NCBI RefSeq assembly: GCF_004087835.1
Contig: NZ_CP035119.1
Span: forward strand, 2,418,001 to 2,482,000
Length of the DNA: 64,000 bases
Source of the DNA: Halorussus pelagicus
GTDB taxonomy: Archaea; Halobacteriota; Halobacteria; Halobacteriales; Haladaptataceae
Reading direction: 5' to 3'
Shown here: positions 16,868 through 24,984 of the stretch, piece by piece
How the letters are laid out: each line of letters begins with the position of its first letter
Numbering within the stretch: the first letter of the stretch is position 1
Position numbers and translations under genes: made by a program
Notes under the pieces: generated by a model
What the model was told of the DNA's origin: nothing
What the model saw: the letters and a program-made list of their open reading frames with translations, nothing else
The model's database searches: none

Positions 16868-18161
16868 CACCGAAACCGCAGACGCCGCTTCGTCCGATTC
16901 CACCGCGGAATCGGCGGCGTCGTGGCCGGTTCGCTACGCCCGCGAGCAGACTGCCCACCTCGTAGTCATCGCGCTGTTGGCGGCCTACCCCGCGCTCTAC
17001 TCGGCGCTGATAACCTCGCCGCTGAGTTCCGAGATGGTCGCGGTCCTGCCCAAAGTCGAGACGATGGTCGCGGTCCTCTACTTCGGACTGTTCGCCATGT
17101 CGTTCGACTTCATCAGCGGCTACACGGGCTATCTCTCCTTCGGCCACGCGGCCTTCTACGGCGCGGGGGCGTACTTCGTCGTCCTCGCGTCGAACGGGAA
17201 GATACCCCTCGTCGCAACGGACACGTCGTTCGTCGTCCTGCTCGCGCTGGCGGGACTCGTCGCGGTCGTCCTCGCGTTGCTCATCGGCGCGGTGTCGTTC
17301 CGCCTCTCGGGCGTCTATTTCGCCATGATTACGCTTGGCTTCTCGCAGGTGCTGTACGTGTTCGTCCGCGGATGGGACTACGCCGCCTCGAACCCGCGGG
17401 ATGGTCCCGCGGTCCTCGAACGCACCGACCCGTTCAGCGTCGGCGTCCCCGGCGTGGACTCGCTGAACCTCGCCATCGGCCAACTCGCGGGCGACAGCGT
17501 TGAGGGCTTGCTCGGCGTCCTGAACTTCGGGACGACCGAGGTGTCGTACTACATGATCGGTCTCGTGGTGTTGGTCTGTTACTTCGCCATGCAGCGCATC
17601 ATCCACTCGCCGTTCGGCCGCGTCCTCGTCGCTATCCGCGAGAACGAGGAGCGCGCCGAGGCGGTCGGCTACAACACCTTCTGGTACAAACTCGGCGCGT
17701 TCGCGGTCAGCGCCTTTTTCGCCGCGGTCGCCGGGGGCCTGTTCGCGGGCTTCCAGCGGTCGGTCTCGCCCGAGAACACCTTCTACTTCCTCGTGACCGG
17801 CGACGCACTGCTCGCGTCCATCATCGGCGGATTCGGCACGCTCGCCGGGCCGCTGTACGGGTGGCTCTTCGACGAGAGCGTCACGGAGTTCCTGTCGAAG
17901 ACCGGCGAGGGCGGCGGACTGCTCCCGTATCTCCGGGAACACCTCGGCGAGGCGACGATGACGACCGAACTCTACAACGGGCTGACGGTCGGCCAGACCA
18001 TCGACACGTTCCTGAACGGCCACGCCGAACTCTACGTCGGCGTCATCTTCGTGCTGTTCGTGCTGTTCGTGCCGAACGGTCTGCTCGGCACCGTCCGAGA
18101 CCGCCTCGGCGGTCCGGTCGGCGAGCAAGTCGCCGCGCGACTGCGAGGTGACGAGGAATGA
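16863..18161 (+). CDS. ABC importer permease, LivM-type, apparent ATT start
   Basis: 432 residues if translation starts at ATT 16863. LivM hallmarks are present: DFISGYTGYLSFGHAAFYG, IRENEERAEAVGYN and GGFGTLAGPLYGWLFDE, with about ten membrane segments. There is no in-frame ATG or GTG before the first helix. Frame analysis gives ATT-AGC-ACC-GAA at 16863, overlapping the LivH stop as ATTAG and encoding an N-terminus (M)STETADAASS that looks like an ordinary haloarchaeal start. The next start-like codon is TTG at 16977, inside the first hydrophobic helix. A rare ATT start or a base error at the junction are the alternatives. Confidence 0.75.
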   Translation: MSTETADAASSDSTAESAASWPVRYAREQTAHLVVIALLAAYPALYSALITSPLSSEMVAVLPKVETMVAVLYFGLFAMSFDFISGYTGYLSFGHAAFYGAGAYFVVLASNGKIPLVATDTSFVVLLALAGLVAVVLALLIGAVSFRLSGVYFAMITLGFSQVLYVFVRGWDYAASNPRDGPAVLERTDPFSVGVPGVDSLNLAIGQLAGDSVEGLLGVLNFGTTEVSYYMIGLVVLVCYFAMQRIIHSPFGRVLVAIRENEERAEAVGYNTFWYKLGAFAVSAFFAAVAGGLFAGFQRSVSPENTFYFLVTGDALLASIIGGFGTLAGPLYGWLFDESVTEFLSKTGEGGGLLPYLREHLGEATMTTELYNGLTVGQTIDTFLNGHAELYVGVIFVLFVLFVPNGLLGTVRDRLGGPVGEQVAARLRGDEE

Positions 18162-19228
18162 GCGGGAACGAATCGACGGGCGACGGTCCGACGAACGGCG
18201 AACCGCCGAGCGACGACTCCGCGGTCGGACTCACGGGCTACGGAACCTACGTGCCCGAGCGAGTCCTCACCGGCGAGGAAATCGCCGCCGAGAGCGACAT
18301 CCCCGAGGAGGTCGTCGTCGAGAAGATGGGCGTCCGCGAGAAGCGGGTCTGTCCGCCCGACGGCGACCACGCCACCGACATGTGCGTGAGCGCCGCCGAG
18401 GACGCCCTCGCGGATGCCGACCTCGCGCCCGCAGACGTGGATATGGTCCTCTACCACGGGTCGGAGTTCAAGGACTTCGTGGTCTGGAGCGCCGCGGCGA
18501 ACGTCGCGGAACGCCTCGATGCCGAGGACGCCTTCGCGGTCGAGAGCTACGCGCTCTGTGCGGGCGCGCCGTTGGCCATCCGGCAGGCCAAGTCCCAACT
18601 CCTCGCCGACACTCCCGAGACCGCACTGCTGGTCTCGGCGAGCCGGGAAGAGGACTTGGTGGACTACGAGAACGAGGACTCGTCGTTCATGTTCAACTTC
18701 GGGAGCGGGGCCTGCGCGATGGTCTTGGAGGAGGCTCCCGACGAGTCGCGCACGCGGGCGGTCGTCCGCGAGAGCGCTGCCGTCACCGACGGCAGTTTCT
18801 CGGAGGACGTGGTGATGCCCGCGGGCGGGTCCCGAAACCCGACCAGTCATACGACCGTCGAGCAGGGGCTTCACACCCTCGACGTGCCCGACCCCGAGGG
18901 CATGAAGGAACGACTGGCCGACGCCAGTCTCCCGAACTTCCTCGACGTGGCCGACGACGCCTTGGCCCGGTCGGGCTACGACCGCGACGACCTCGACTTC
19001 GTGGCGCTGACCCACATGAAGCGGTCGTTCCACGATATTTTGACCGGGAAACTCGACGCCGAGAACTACTACCTCGACGAGTACGGACACGTCCAGAGCG
19101 TTGACCAGATTCTCGCGCTCGACGAGGCGCTATCGCGCGGACTGGTCGCGGAGGGCGACCTGCTCTGCTTCCTCGCGGCCGGAACCGGCTATACGTGGGC
19201 CGCCACCGTGTTAGAGTGGCAGGGCTGA
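18158..19228 (+). CDS. Ketoacyl-synthase III / thiolase-superfamily protein
   Basis: 356 residues. The fold is FabH/HMG-CoA-synthase-like: a GYGTYVPERVLTGEEIA start, active-site Cys134 in YALCAGAP, a His in the LTHMKRSFHD segment, and a C-terminal AAGTGYTWAATVL glycine loop. The usual Asn of the Cys-His-Asn triad is less clear. Such enzymes condense or transfer acyl groups from CoA or ACP. Archaea lack classical fatty-acid synthesis, so acyl-CoA chemistry on the imported compound is the better guess. It overlaps livM by ATGA, making it the last cistron of the importer operon. Confidence 0.8.
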   Translation: MSGNESTGDGPTNGEPPSDDSAVGLTGYGTYVPERVLTGEEIAAESDIPEEVVVEKMGVREKRVCPPDGDHATDMCVSAAEDALADADLAPADVDMVLYHGSEFKDFVVWSAAANVAERLDAEDAFAVESYALCAGAPLAIRQAKSQLLADTPETALLVSASREEDLVDYENEDSSFMFNFGSGACAMVLEEAPDESRTRAVVRESAAVTDGSFSEDVVMPAGGSRNPTSHTTVEQGLHTLDVPDPEGMKERLADASLPNFLDVADDALARSGYDRDDLDFVALTHMKRSFHDILTGKLDAENYYLDEYGHVQSVDQILALDEALSRGLVAEGDLLCFLAAGTGYTWAATVLEWQG

Positions 19229-19292
19229 AGCCCGGCGTCGTTTTTCGCGTCGCCGCGAACGAGAACCGACGCCCGAGACGGCGAGAGGGAAG

Positions 19293-19298
19293 TTTATA
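19293..19298 (+). promoter_or_regulatory. TATA box before the 19325 gene
   Basis: TTTATA within AGTTTATATCC lies 27-32 bp before the GTG at 19325 and only 9 bp before the alternative TTG at 19307. The spacing favours the GTG as a leaderless start. Confidence 0.5.
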
Positions 19299-19324
19299 TC
19301 CGTCAGTTGGGACAAGACGTTCCC

Positions 19325-19738
19325 GTGCCGGTACCTACGGATTCGATACGGTCCGGGTTGAACTACCTGAAGGCGTTCCTCGACAACGAGGGAGACATCT
19401 TCGTCATCGACATCGGACGGGACGATATTCACTCGGAACCGCTCCTCTTGACGACATGGGACGGGGCCACATCACCCCAAGACGAGTCGTTCGCGCACGC
19501 GGTGTTCGACCCCGAACACATGACGCGGTCGTACGCCCCGGAGGAAAACATCCGAGTGACGTACGACGACGGTGCCGCCCCGGCAGGCGGAGAGTACGTT
19601 GGCGAGTGGTCGTCGGTATCGGTCTACGACGTGGGACGCGAGTACCGCGACTACTACAGAGAAGAGAGCGGCGATTTCTACGACCCAATCGAGAACCCGG
19701 CGGGGAAGATAGCCGAAACGCTCGACTTCTACAAGTAG
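19325..19738 (+). CDS. Conserved-looking hypothetical acidic protein
   Basis: 137 residues, soluble and acidic. It shows an alpha/beta start (RSGLNYLKAFLDNEGDIFVIDIG) and a C-terminal stretch rich in Tyr/Asp (YDVGREYRDYYREESGDFYDP). No family is recognised. The start GTG is chosen from the TATA spacing; a TTG six codons earlier is possible. It stands alone between the importer operon and a GNAT gene. Confidence 0.6.
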   Translation: MPVPTDSIRSGLNYLKAFLDNEGDIFVIDIGRDDIHSEPLLLTTWDGATSPQDESFAHAVFDPEHMTRSYAPEENIRVTYDDGAAPAGGEYVGEWSSVSVYDVGREYRDYYREESGDFYDPIENPAGKIAETLDFYK

Positions 19739-20054
19739 TCCGACACTCCGCCGCGCCGAACTCCGAACCATCCCCAGAGATGTCCGGACCCTGCACGAAT
19801 GCCACGGTGGAACGAAATCGGCTTTGTTTCTAAATCGGGTTTTATACCCTTTCGTGATTGGCGATGTAAACGATGACAGAATCCAGTTTTACGCGCTCTA
19901 TCTGACGCGGTTCGAATCCGGGTTCGGCGTCGTCACGCTGTTGACGCTCCTGCCGAGATACATCATGCGGAACTCGCCGCCGCCAGAGGCGCGAGGTCGG
20001 GAGGGGTCGGGCGGTGTGGTGCAGAGTGAGGCGGACTGATTTCCATCTCGTTGC
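19739..20054. other. 316-bp intergenic region, no supported gene
   Basis: It contains an AT-rich promoter-like stretch (GGTTTTATACCC, 19833-19844). A 71-codon frame at 19824-20039 follows, with mixed composition that I do not trust. A GGTTCGAATCC word at 19909-19919 resembles a tRNA T-loop, but no matching T-stem, D-arm or acceptor stem surrounds it. Both flanking genes end here, the upstream one on plus and the downstream one on minus. Confidence 0.4.
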
Positions 20055-20813
20055 TTACAAATACGACGCGTCCCACCGAACCGGCTTCTTCGTGTTCCCG
20101 CAGTCGTTGCACTCCAACCGCTCCATCGAGTCCATCGCGGTGTCGAAACTCTCGCAGTTCGAGCAGAAGTAGCCGTAGAGGTCCTCGCCGTCCTCGTCGG
20201 TGTAGGCCGCGTAGAACGGGGCCTTCGACCCGCGGTCGCTCTCGGCCCAGTTGACCGAGAGCGTCTGGCCCTCGAACTCGCGGGTCTCGTACTTCGCTCG
20301 GCCCTCGTGGACGTAGACGTTCTCGACGTGGCTCTCGCCGCCGATGTCGCGCTCGCGCTCGCTGGCCTTCTCGAAGCCGTTGGCCTCGTAGAAGGCGCAT
20401 CCGGCCTCGTTCTCCGCGAGGACTTCGGCCGCGATGCGCTCGACGCCCCGCTCCGAGAGCGTGGCCAGCGTCTGATTCAGCAGGGTCGTCCCGACGTTCT
20501 CGTCGCGGTTGTCAGGGTTGACGTGCAACCAGAGGATGGTACCGTCCTCCTCGGCCACGAGGTTCTGTGAGAAGCCGACGACCTCGTCGCCAGCGACCGC
20601 GAGGAGATAGAGCATCCCCTCTTCGTCGATTTCGGCTTCCATCGCGTCGTCGGCGTACCACTCCCCCACTGCGGTCTCGATGACCTCCTCGTCGAGTACG
20701 TCGGCGTAGGACGCCCGAAGCGATTCCAGCGCGACGCTCCGAATCCCGTCCACGTCCCCCGATTCGGCCTCGCGGATTTCGATACTGTCGGAATCGGCCT
20801 CTCTCTGTCCCAT
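20055..20813 (-). CDS. GNAT acetyltransferase with C-terminal zinc-ribbon-like domain
   Basis: 252 residues. The N-terminal GNAT domain (about 8-155) has LWLHVNPDNRDENVGTTLLNQ as the acetyl-CoA loop and CAFYEANGFEKA near its end. A C-terminal domain (about 165-252) carries CSNC and CNDC, a likely zinc ribbon, with TLSVNWAESDRG before it (DUF5816-like, from memory). It probably acetylates an amine on a protein or small molecule; the ribbon may bring substrate or DNA binding. The ATG at 20813 is chosen over a GTG at 20837. Confidence 0.78.
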   Translation of the reverse strand: MGQREADSDSIEIREAESGDVDGIRSVALESLRASYADVLDEEVIETAVGEWYADDAMEAEIDEEGMLYLLAVAGDEVVGFSQNLVAEEDGTILWLHVNPDNRDENVGTTLLNQTLATLSERGVERIAAEVLAENEAGCAFYEANGFEKASERERDIGGESHVENVYVHEGRAKYETREFEGQTLSVNWAESDRGSKAPFYAAYTDEDGEDLYGYFCSNCESFDTAMDSMERLECNDCGNTKKPVRWDASYL

Positions 20814-21000
20814 GCTCCCTGCATTCAACGTTCTCACTGATAAACGTTCGACCCGATTCGCGCAAATCAGACGAAAAGCCGACGTTCGTAGCGAGGAATC
20901 CTGTATTCTACCTCGACTGTCCGGGAAATAGTCCAGAACTGTCTACTCGTCGGATTTCCGAGTCCAGTAGGTCTTTGGGACCGGGCGACCAAGCGCGGGC

Positions 21001-21990
21001 ATGGACACCGCACTCGTCATCGGCGGCACCCGGTTCATCGGCCGCCACCTCGTCTCGGAACTGCGCGACCACGACTACGACGTGACGATTTTCAACCGCG
21101 GGAACCACGACAACCCCTTCGCCGACGCGGAGGGCGTCACCCACTACGAGGGCGACCGGAGCAACGAGACCGCGCTCGAACAGGCCCGCCGTGAGGTGGA
21201 CCCCGACGCTGTCTTCGACTGCGTGGCCTACAAGCCCCGAGAAGTTCGGGCCGCGACGGAGATATTCTCGGACGCCGACGCCTACGTCTACATCTCGTCG
21301 GGCGACGCCTACGGCAACGAGGAGATTCCCAAGCGCGAGGACGAGACCGAACTCCGGCCCTGCACGCGAGAGCAGGCGACCGACGACTCGGGTGACACCT
21401 ACGGCAACCGGAAGGCCGAGGGCGACCGCGCAATCGAGGCGGCCGCCGAGCGCGGCGTGAACGCCTACAGCGTCCGGCCCTGCATCGTCTACGGTCCCCA
21501 CGACTACACCGAGCGACTGGACTACTGGATAGATAGAGTTGCGAACTACGACCGCGTGGTCGTCCCCGGCGACGGCGACAACGTCTGGCACCGCGCCTAC
21601 GTCGAGGACGTGGCGAGCGCGCTCCGGGTCGTCGCCGAGGAGGGGACGCCCGGCGAGTCCTACAACGTCGGCGACCGCCGCGTCGTGACGATAGACGAGA
21701 TGCTGAACCTCATCGCCGACGCCCTCGATACGGACCTCGAAATCGTTCACGCTGGCGAGCGCGAACTCGCGGCCGCGGACCTCTCGTCCGACGACTTCGT
21801 GCTATATCGGGATTATCCGCACGTCCTCGACACCGACAAACTGGCGAGTCTCGGATGGGACTCGACGCCGCTCCCGGCGGCGATGGCGACGACTGTCGAG
21901 GAACACCTCGACAGCGACCGCGACGGGAGCGAGTACGACCCCGGACGCGAGGCCGAAGAGCGCGTGCTGGGCGTGCTGGACACGCTCTGA
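21001..21990 (+). CDS. NAD-dependent epimerase/dehydratase (extended SDR)
   Basis: 329 residues. An N-terminal Rossmann motif GGTRFIGRHL (8-17) is followed by CVAYKPREVRA, YISSGDAYG and a catalytic YGNRK (Tyr-x3-Lys). The C-terminal part has SVRPCIVYGPHDY, typical of sugar-nucleotide epimerases and related isoflavone-reductase-like members. The substrate is unknown; a nucleotide sugar is likely. It is monocistronic, with its ATG in a GC-rich context at 21001. Confidence 0.83.
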   Translation: MDTALVIGGTRFIGRHLVSELRDHDYDVTIFNRGNHDNPFADAEGVTHYEGDRSNETALEQARREVDPDAVFDCVAYKPREVRAATEIFSDADAYVYISSGDAYGNEEIPKREDETELRPCTREQATDDSGDTYGNRKAEGDRAIEAAAERGVNAYSVRPCIVYGPHDYTERLDYWIDRVANYDRVVVPGDGDNVWHRAYVEDVASALRVVAEEGTPGESYNVGDRRVVTIDEMLNLIADALDTDLEIVHAGERELAAADLSSDDFVLYRDYPHVLDTDKLASLGWDSTPLPAAMATTVEEHLDSDRDGSEYDPGREAEERVLGVLDTL

Positions 21991-22215
21991 CCGCGCGAGG
22001 CGGGCGAATCGTCAATCCGGGCGAACCGTCGCGGTGGGCGGTCCGACGCGATACGTACCCGACTCTCGGCTGAAGCGGCCGTTACCCCCGACGTTCGACC
22101 GTTCGCAGGCCCGCGCTACCATCCTCAGGTAGTTGATAACAAATACCCTCGATGGCGATTGCCAAGCTATGCCACTGCATCGTCGTCGCAGAACGTCGGT
22201 CTCACCCCTCCGACG

Positions 22216-22887
22216 ATGATACGCGAGGCGATTCGGACGACCGTCAGAGCCGTCGGCGTCGTCTGCCTGACGGTCGTCGAGGTCACCGCGCTGTCGGTGT
22301 GGCTCGGGTTGGTCGGCGACGCCGCCCCGCTGTCGGCGTCGGCGCTGGTCGGCGTCGTCGGTCTCTCGGCCGGGATGCTCGTGGAGGCGTTGCTCGCCCA
22401 CGTCACGGTCAACGGGTGGGGTCGGGCGATTCCGGCGCGGGCGCTCGCTGGTCTCGCGCTCGCCGAGACCGCGCTCTGGGTCGGGTGGTTCGGCGCGGTC
22501 GAGGTGACCGCCGGACTCGTCGGCGTCATCGGCGTCGGTCTCGTCTTCGCCGCCGCGCTCGTGGCCCGCCACACCGTCGCGGACAACGTCGTCCGTGGTC
22601 GGAACGCGCTCGCCTCGCTGGTCCAGCGCGCGACCATCGGGACGGCGGTGCTTCAGGCCGCGGGCGCGACGGCGTGGGTCGTCGTCGTCACGGGACGGGT
22701 GGCCGTCCCGCAGTGGGTCGTGGCGGTCCCGACCGCTGGCTTCTCGACGAACGCGGTGGTCGGCGCGGGTCTTCTCGCGGCCGCGGCGTTCGCCCGCCAC
22801 TTGCTGGCGGTCCGCCACGCGCTCCGCCGACCGCCGCGGGCGTCGCAGTCGGCGTGGCGCTCCTCGCGGAGTCCGCTCCGGGAGTAG
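22216..22887 (+). CDS. Polytopic membrane protein, function unknown
   Basis: 223 residues with about six hydrophobic helices and a basic C-terminal tail (RRPPRASQSAWRSSRSP). No signature is recognised. The ATG at 22216 is preferred over 22159 because hydrophobic content begins directly after it. It is followed by an unusual repeat-bearing spacer before egsA. Confidence 0.6.
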   Translation: MIREAIRTTVRAVGVVCLTVVEVTALSVWLGLVGDAAPLSASALVGVVGLSAGMLVEALLAHVTVNGWGRAIPARALAGLALAETALWVGWFGAVEVTAGLVGVIGVGLVFAAALVARHTVADNVVRGRNALASLVQRATIGTAVLQAAGATAWVVVVTGRVAVPQWVVAVPTAGFSTNAVVGAGLLAAAAFARHLLAVRHALRRPPRASQSAWRSSRSPLRE

Positions 22888-22906
22888 TCGAGCGCGGAGT
22901 GTCATT

Positions 22907-22984
22907 GTCCACGGAATGCGCTCGGTGGGAGGGTCCACAGGATGCGCCCCATGTCGCAGTCCACGGGACGCGCCGCGTCTGCGC
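22907..22984. repeat. Three degenerate 26-bp tandem units
   Basis: Units start at 22907, 22933 and 22959, exactly 26 bp apart. Each opens with GTCCAC followed by GGAATGCGC, AGGATGCGC or GGGACGCGC. The remaining 11 bp of each unit are variable. The third unit runs into the adjacent hairpin. Confidence 0.6.
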
Positions 22985-23016
22985 TCGCGCTTGCGGTCCT
23001 GCGCGAGCGCAGACGC
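22975..23016. terminator. 16-bp perfect hairpin upstream of egsA
   Basis: GCGTCTGCGCTCGCGC (22975-22990) pairs fully with 23001-23016 across a 10-nt loop. There is no T-run on either side, so it is a structural element or REP-like sequence rather than a classical archaeal terminator. Confidence 0.45.
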
Positions 23017-23237
23017 AAGCGGGGAGGTTCGGGGCGCGGTGCTGTGCGGGGCGGTGCGGTCGCGGTGACTCCTCGTCATCGGCAGTAGTCCGTCTCTCGC
23101 GTTCGTCACCTTCCTCCGCGGAGAGCCGAACAGCAATAGTTCGCTGGGAGTCGGACACAGTTCTTCCACCGAAACCCAATCTCGCGGAACCGCCAGAGAC
23201 GTAAACTGTTTTGCCCGAGCACGAGAGAGTAGCGGGT

Positions 23238-24287
23238 ATGTTCGACAAAACGACGTGGATTCGCCTGCCGCGGAACGTGCTGGTGGGCCACGGCGTCCTC
23301 GACCAGACCGTCGAGGCGGTCTCGGAACTCCACCTGCACGGGCGGCCGCTGGTCGTCACCAGCCCCACGCCCCGGCAGATCGCCGCCGAGCGCGTCGCCG
23401 CCGACTTCGAGGACGCGGGCGAGAACCCCGCGGTGGTCGAAATCGCGGAGGCGAGTTTCGAGGCGGTCCAAGAGGTCATCGCCGTCGCCGAGGAAGTCGA
23501 TGCGGGCTACCTCGTCGGCGTCGGCGGCGGGAAGGCCATCGACATCGCCAAGATGGCGAGCCACGACCTCGGCCGGGGGTTCGTCTCGGTTCCGACTGCG
23601 GCGAGCCACGACGGCATCGTCTCGGGCCGCGGGTCGGTCCCCGAGGGCGATACGCGCCACAGCGTCGCCGCGGAGCCACCGCTGGCGGTCGTCGCCGACA
23701 CCGAGATTCTGGCGGACGCGCCGTGGGAACTCACCACGGCCGGATGCGCCGACATCATCAGCAACTACACCGCCATCAAGGACTGGCGGCTGGCAAACCG
23801 GCTTCAGAACGTGGAGTACCACCACTACGCCGCGGCGCTCGCCGAGATGACTGCCGAGATGCTGGTGGACAACGCCGACTCCATCAAGCAGGGACTCGAA
23901 GAGTCCGCGTGGGTCGTCGTCAAGGCACTGGTCTCCTCGGGCGTGGCGATGTCCATCGCCGACTCCTCGCGGCCCGCCTCCGGCGCGGAACACCTCTTTT
24001 CCCATCAGTTGGACCGGATGGTCCCCGACGCCGCGCTTCACGGCCATCAGGTCGGCGTCGGCACAATCGTCGCGGAGTATCTCCACGGCGGCAACTGGCA
24101 GGGCGTCCGCGACGCGCTGGCGACCATCGGCGCGCCGACCACGGCCGCACAACTGGGCATCGACGACGAGACGGTCGTTGCGGCGCTGACCGCCGCCCAC
24201 GAGATTCGGGACCGCTACACGATTCTGGGCAACGGAATGAGCGAAGCGGCCGCCTACGAGGCCGTCGAGACGACCGGCGTTATCTGA
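23238..24287 (+). CDS. egsA: sn-Glycerol-1-phosphate dehydrogenase
   Basis: 349 residues. It reduces dihydroxyacetone phosphate to sn-glycerol-1-phosphate with NAD(P)H, the stereochemistry-defining step of archaeal lipid synthesis. Family marks are VGVGGGKAIDIAK, SVPTAASHDGI, CADIISNYTA (metal Asp), SGAEHLFSHQLD and ALHGHQVGVG (metal His residues). The ATG at 23238 matches the family start (MFDKTTWIRLPRNV). It is expected to be essential. It has its own spacer and no operon partners. Confidence 0.95.
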   Translation: MFDKTTWIRLPRNVLVGHGVLDQTVEAVSELHLHGRPLVVTSPTPRQIAAERVAADFEDAGENPAVVEIAEASFEAVQEVIAVAEEVDAGYLVGVGGGKAIDIAKMASHDLGRGFVSVPTAASHDGIVSGRGSVPEGDTRHSVAAEPPLAVVADTEILADAPWELTTAGCADIISNYTAIKDWRLANRLQNVEYHHYAAALAEMTAEMLVDNADSIKQGLEESAWVVVKALVSSGVAMSIADSSRPASGAEHLFSHQLDRMVPDAALHGHQVGVGTIVAEYLHGGNWQGVRDALATIGAPTTAAQLGIDDETVVAALTAAHEIRDRYTILGNGMSEAAAYEAVETTGVI

Positions 24288-24323
24288 GAAGCGCGTCTCT
24301 TCGAGAGGCGAGCGATTCGACGC

Positions 24324-24785
24324 TTACTCGTCCTCTGCGACGCGGAGGAACGCGAGCGCACCGCCGAGCAGGGCGGTGTTTTTCAGGAAGTGAATCATGT
24401 GCTGTTCTTTCTCTTGGTCGTCCTCTTTCGCCCAGAAGTCGTGCATGACCGGCGTGATGGCTACGAGGAAGGTGGCGACCGCTCCGGCCGCGAGTCGGGG
24501 GAGTTTCCACGCGGCGACGCCGAGACCGCCGAACAGCAGGCTTCCGCTGATGGCCGGGACCGACCGGTCGGCCATCGGTGCGCCCTCGCTCTCGGCGTAG
24601 GCGATCATGTCGTCTAGCTCCCGGAAGTTGTCTATCGCCGTGAACGCCAGTACGCCGCCGAACAGGACGCGAGCGAGTTTGAACGACGAGGAGTGAGTCT
24701 CGACGTTCTTGCTACTCGCGCTCTCTTGGTTCTGTTCTGCGGTTTCAGCGACGCTATCGGCCGATTCGCTGTCAGATGGTGACAT
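24324..24785 (-). CDS. DoxX-like membrane protein
   Basis: 153 residues. A polar Ser/Glu-rich N-terminus (about 1-37) is followed by four hydrophobic helices in the DoxX arrangement: LARVLFGGVLAFTAIDNF, then GSLLFGGLGVAAW, AVATFLVAITPVMHDFW and FLKNTALLGGALAF. HDFW and the following acidic loop are typical of the DoxX family, whose members serve in quinone or thiosulfate-linked redox or have unknown roles. The ATG at 24785 fits; a (GGGTT)n tract lies 65 bp upstream of it. Confidence 0.75.
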   Translation of the reverse strand: MSPSDSESADSVAETAEQNQESASSKNVETHSSSFKLARVLFGGVLAFTAIDNFRELDDMIAYAESEGAPMADRSVPAISGSLLFGGLGVAAWKLPRLAAGAVATFLVAITPVMHDFWAKEDDQEKEQHMIHFLKNTALLGGALAFLRVAEDE

Positions 24786-24846
24786 GGAAATCCGTAATCG
24801 CGTGGGCGACTTACGTCTGTTCGCCGCGTTCGAAATCGCCGGTATC

Positions 24847-24920
24847 GGTTGGGTTGGGTTGGGTTGGGTTGGGTTGGGTTGGGTTGGGTTGGGTTGGGTT
24901 GGGTTGGGTTGGGTTGGATT
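24847..24920. repeat. (GGGTT)13 microsatellite
   Basis: There are thirteen perfect GGGTT units from 24851 to 24915, flanked by a CGGTT and a GGATT variant. The plus strand is G-rich with GGG runs every 5 bp, a strong G-quadruplex pattern resembling telomeric repeats. It lies between the start of the DoxX-like gene and the end of the ABC permease gene, both on the minus strand. Confidence 0.95.
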
Positions 24921-24984
24921 GAGTGTTTCGTCGCAACTGCCGAACTTCGCTACTCGTGAGCACGCTCCGAGAACGAGAACGACG

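Larger units (their letters stand above)
22888..23237. other. 350-bp spacer with tandem repeats and a long hairpin
   Basis: No gene is supported here. The spacer holds three 26-bp tandem units (22907-22984), a 16-bp hairpin (22975-23016) and then unstructured GC-rich DNA up to egsA. Open frames on both strands have composition unlike haloarchaeal proteins. Confidence 0.5.

Noticed and set aside
19909-19919. GGTTCGAATCC word resembling a tRNA T-loop
   Set aside because: The flanking bases cannot form a T-stem, and no D-arm, anticodon arm or acceptor stem can be drawn.
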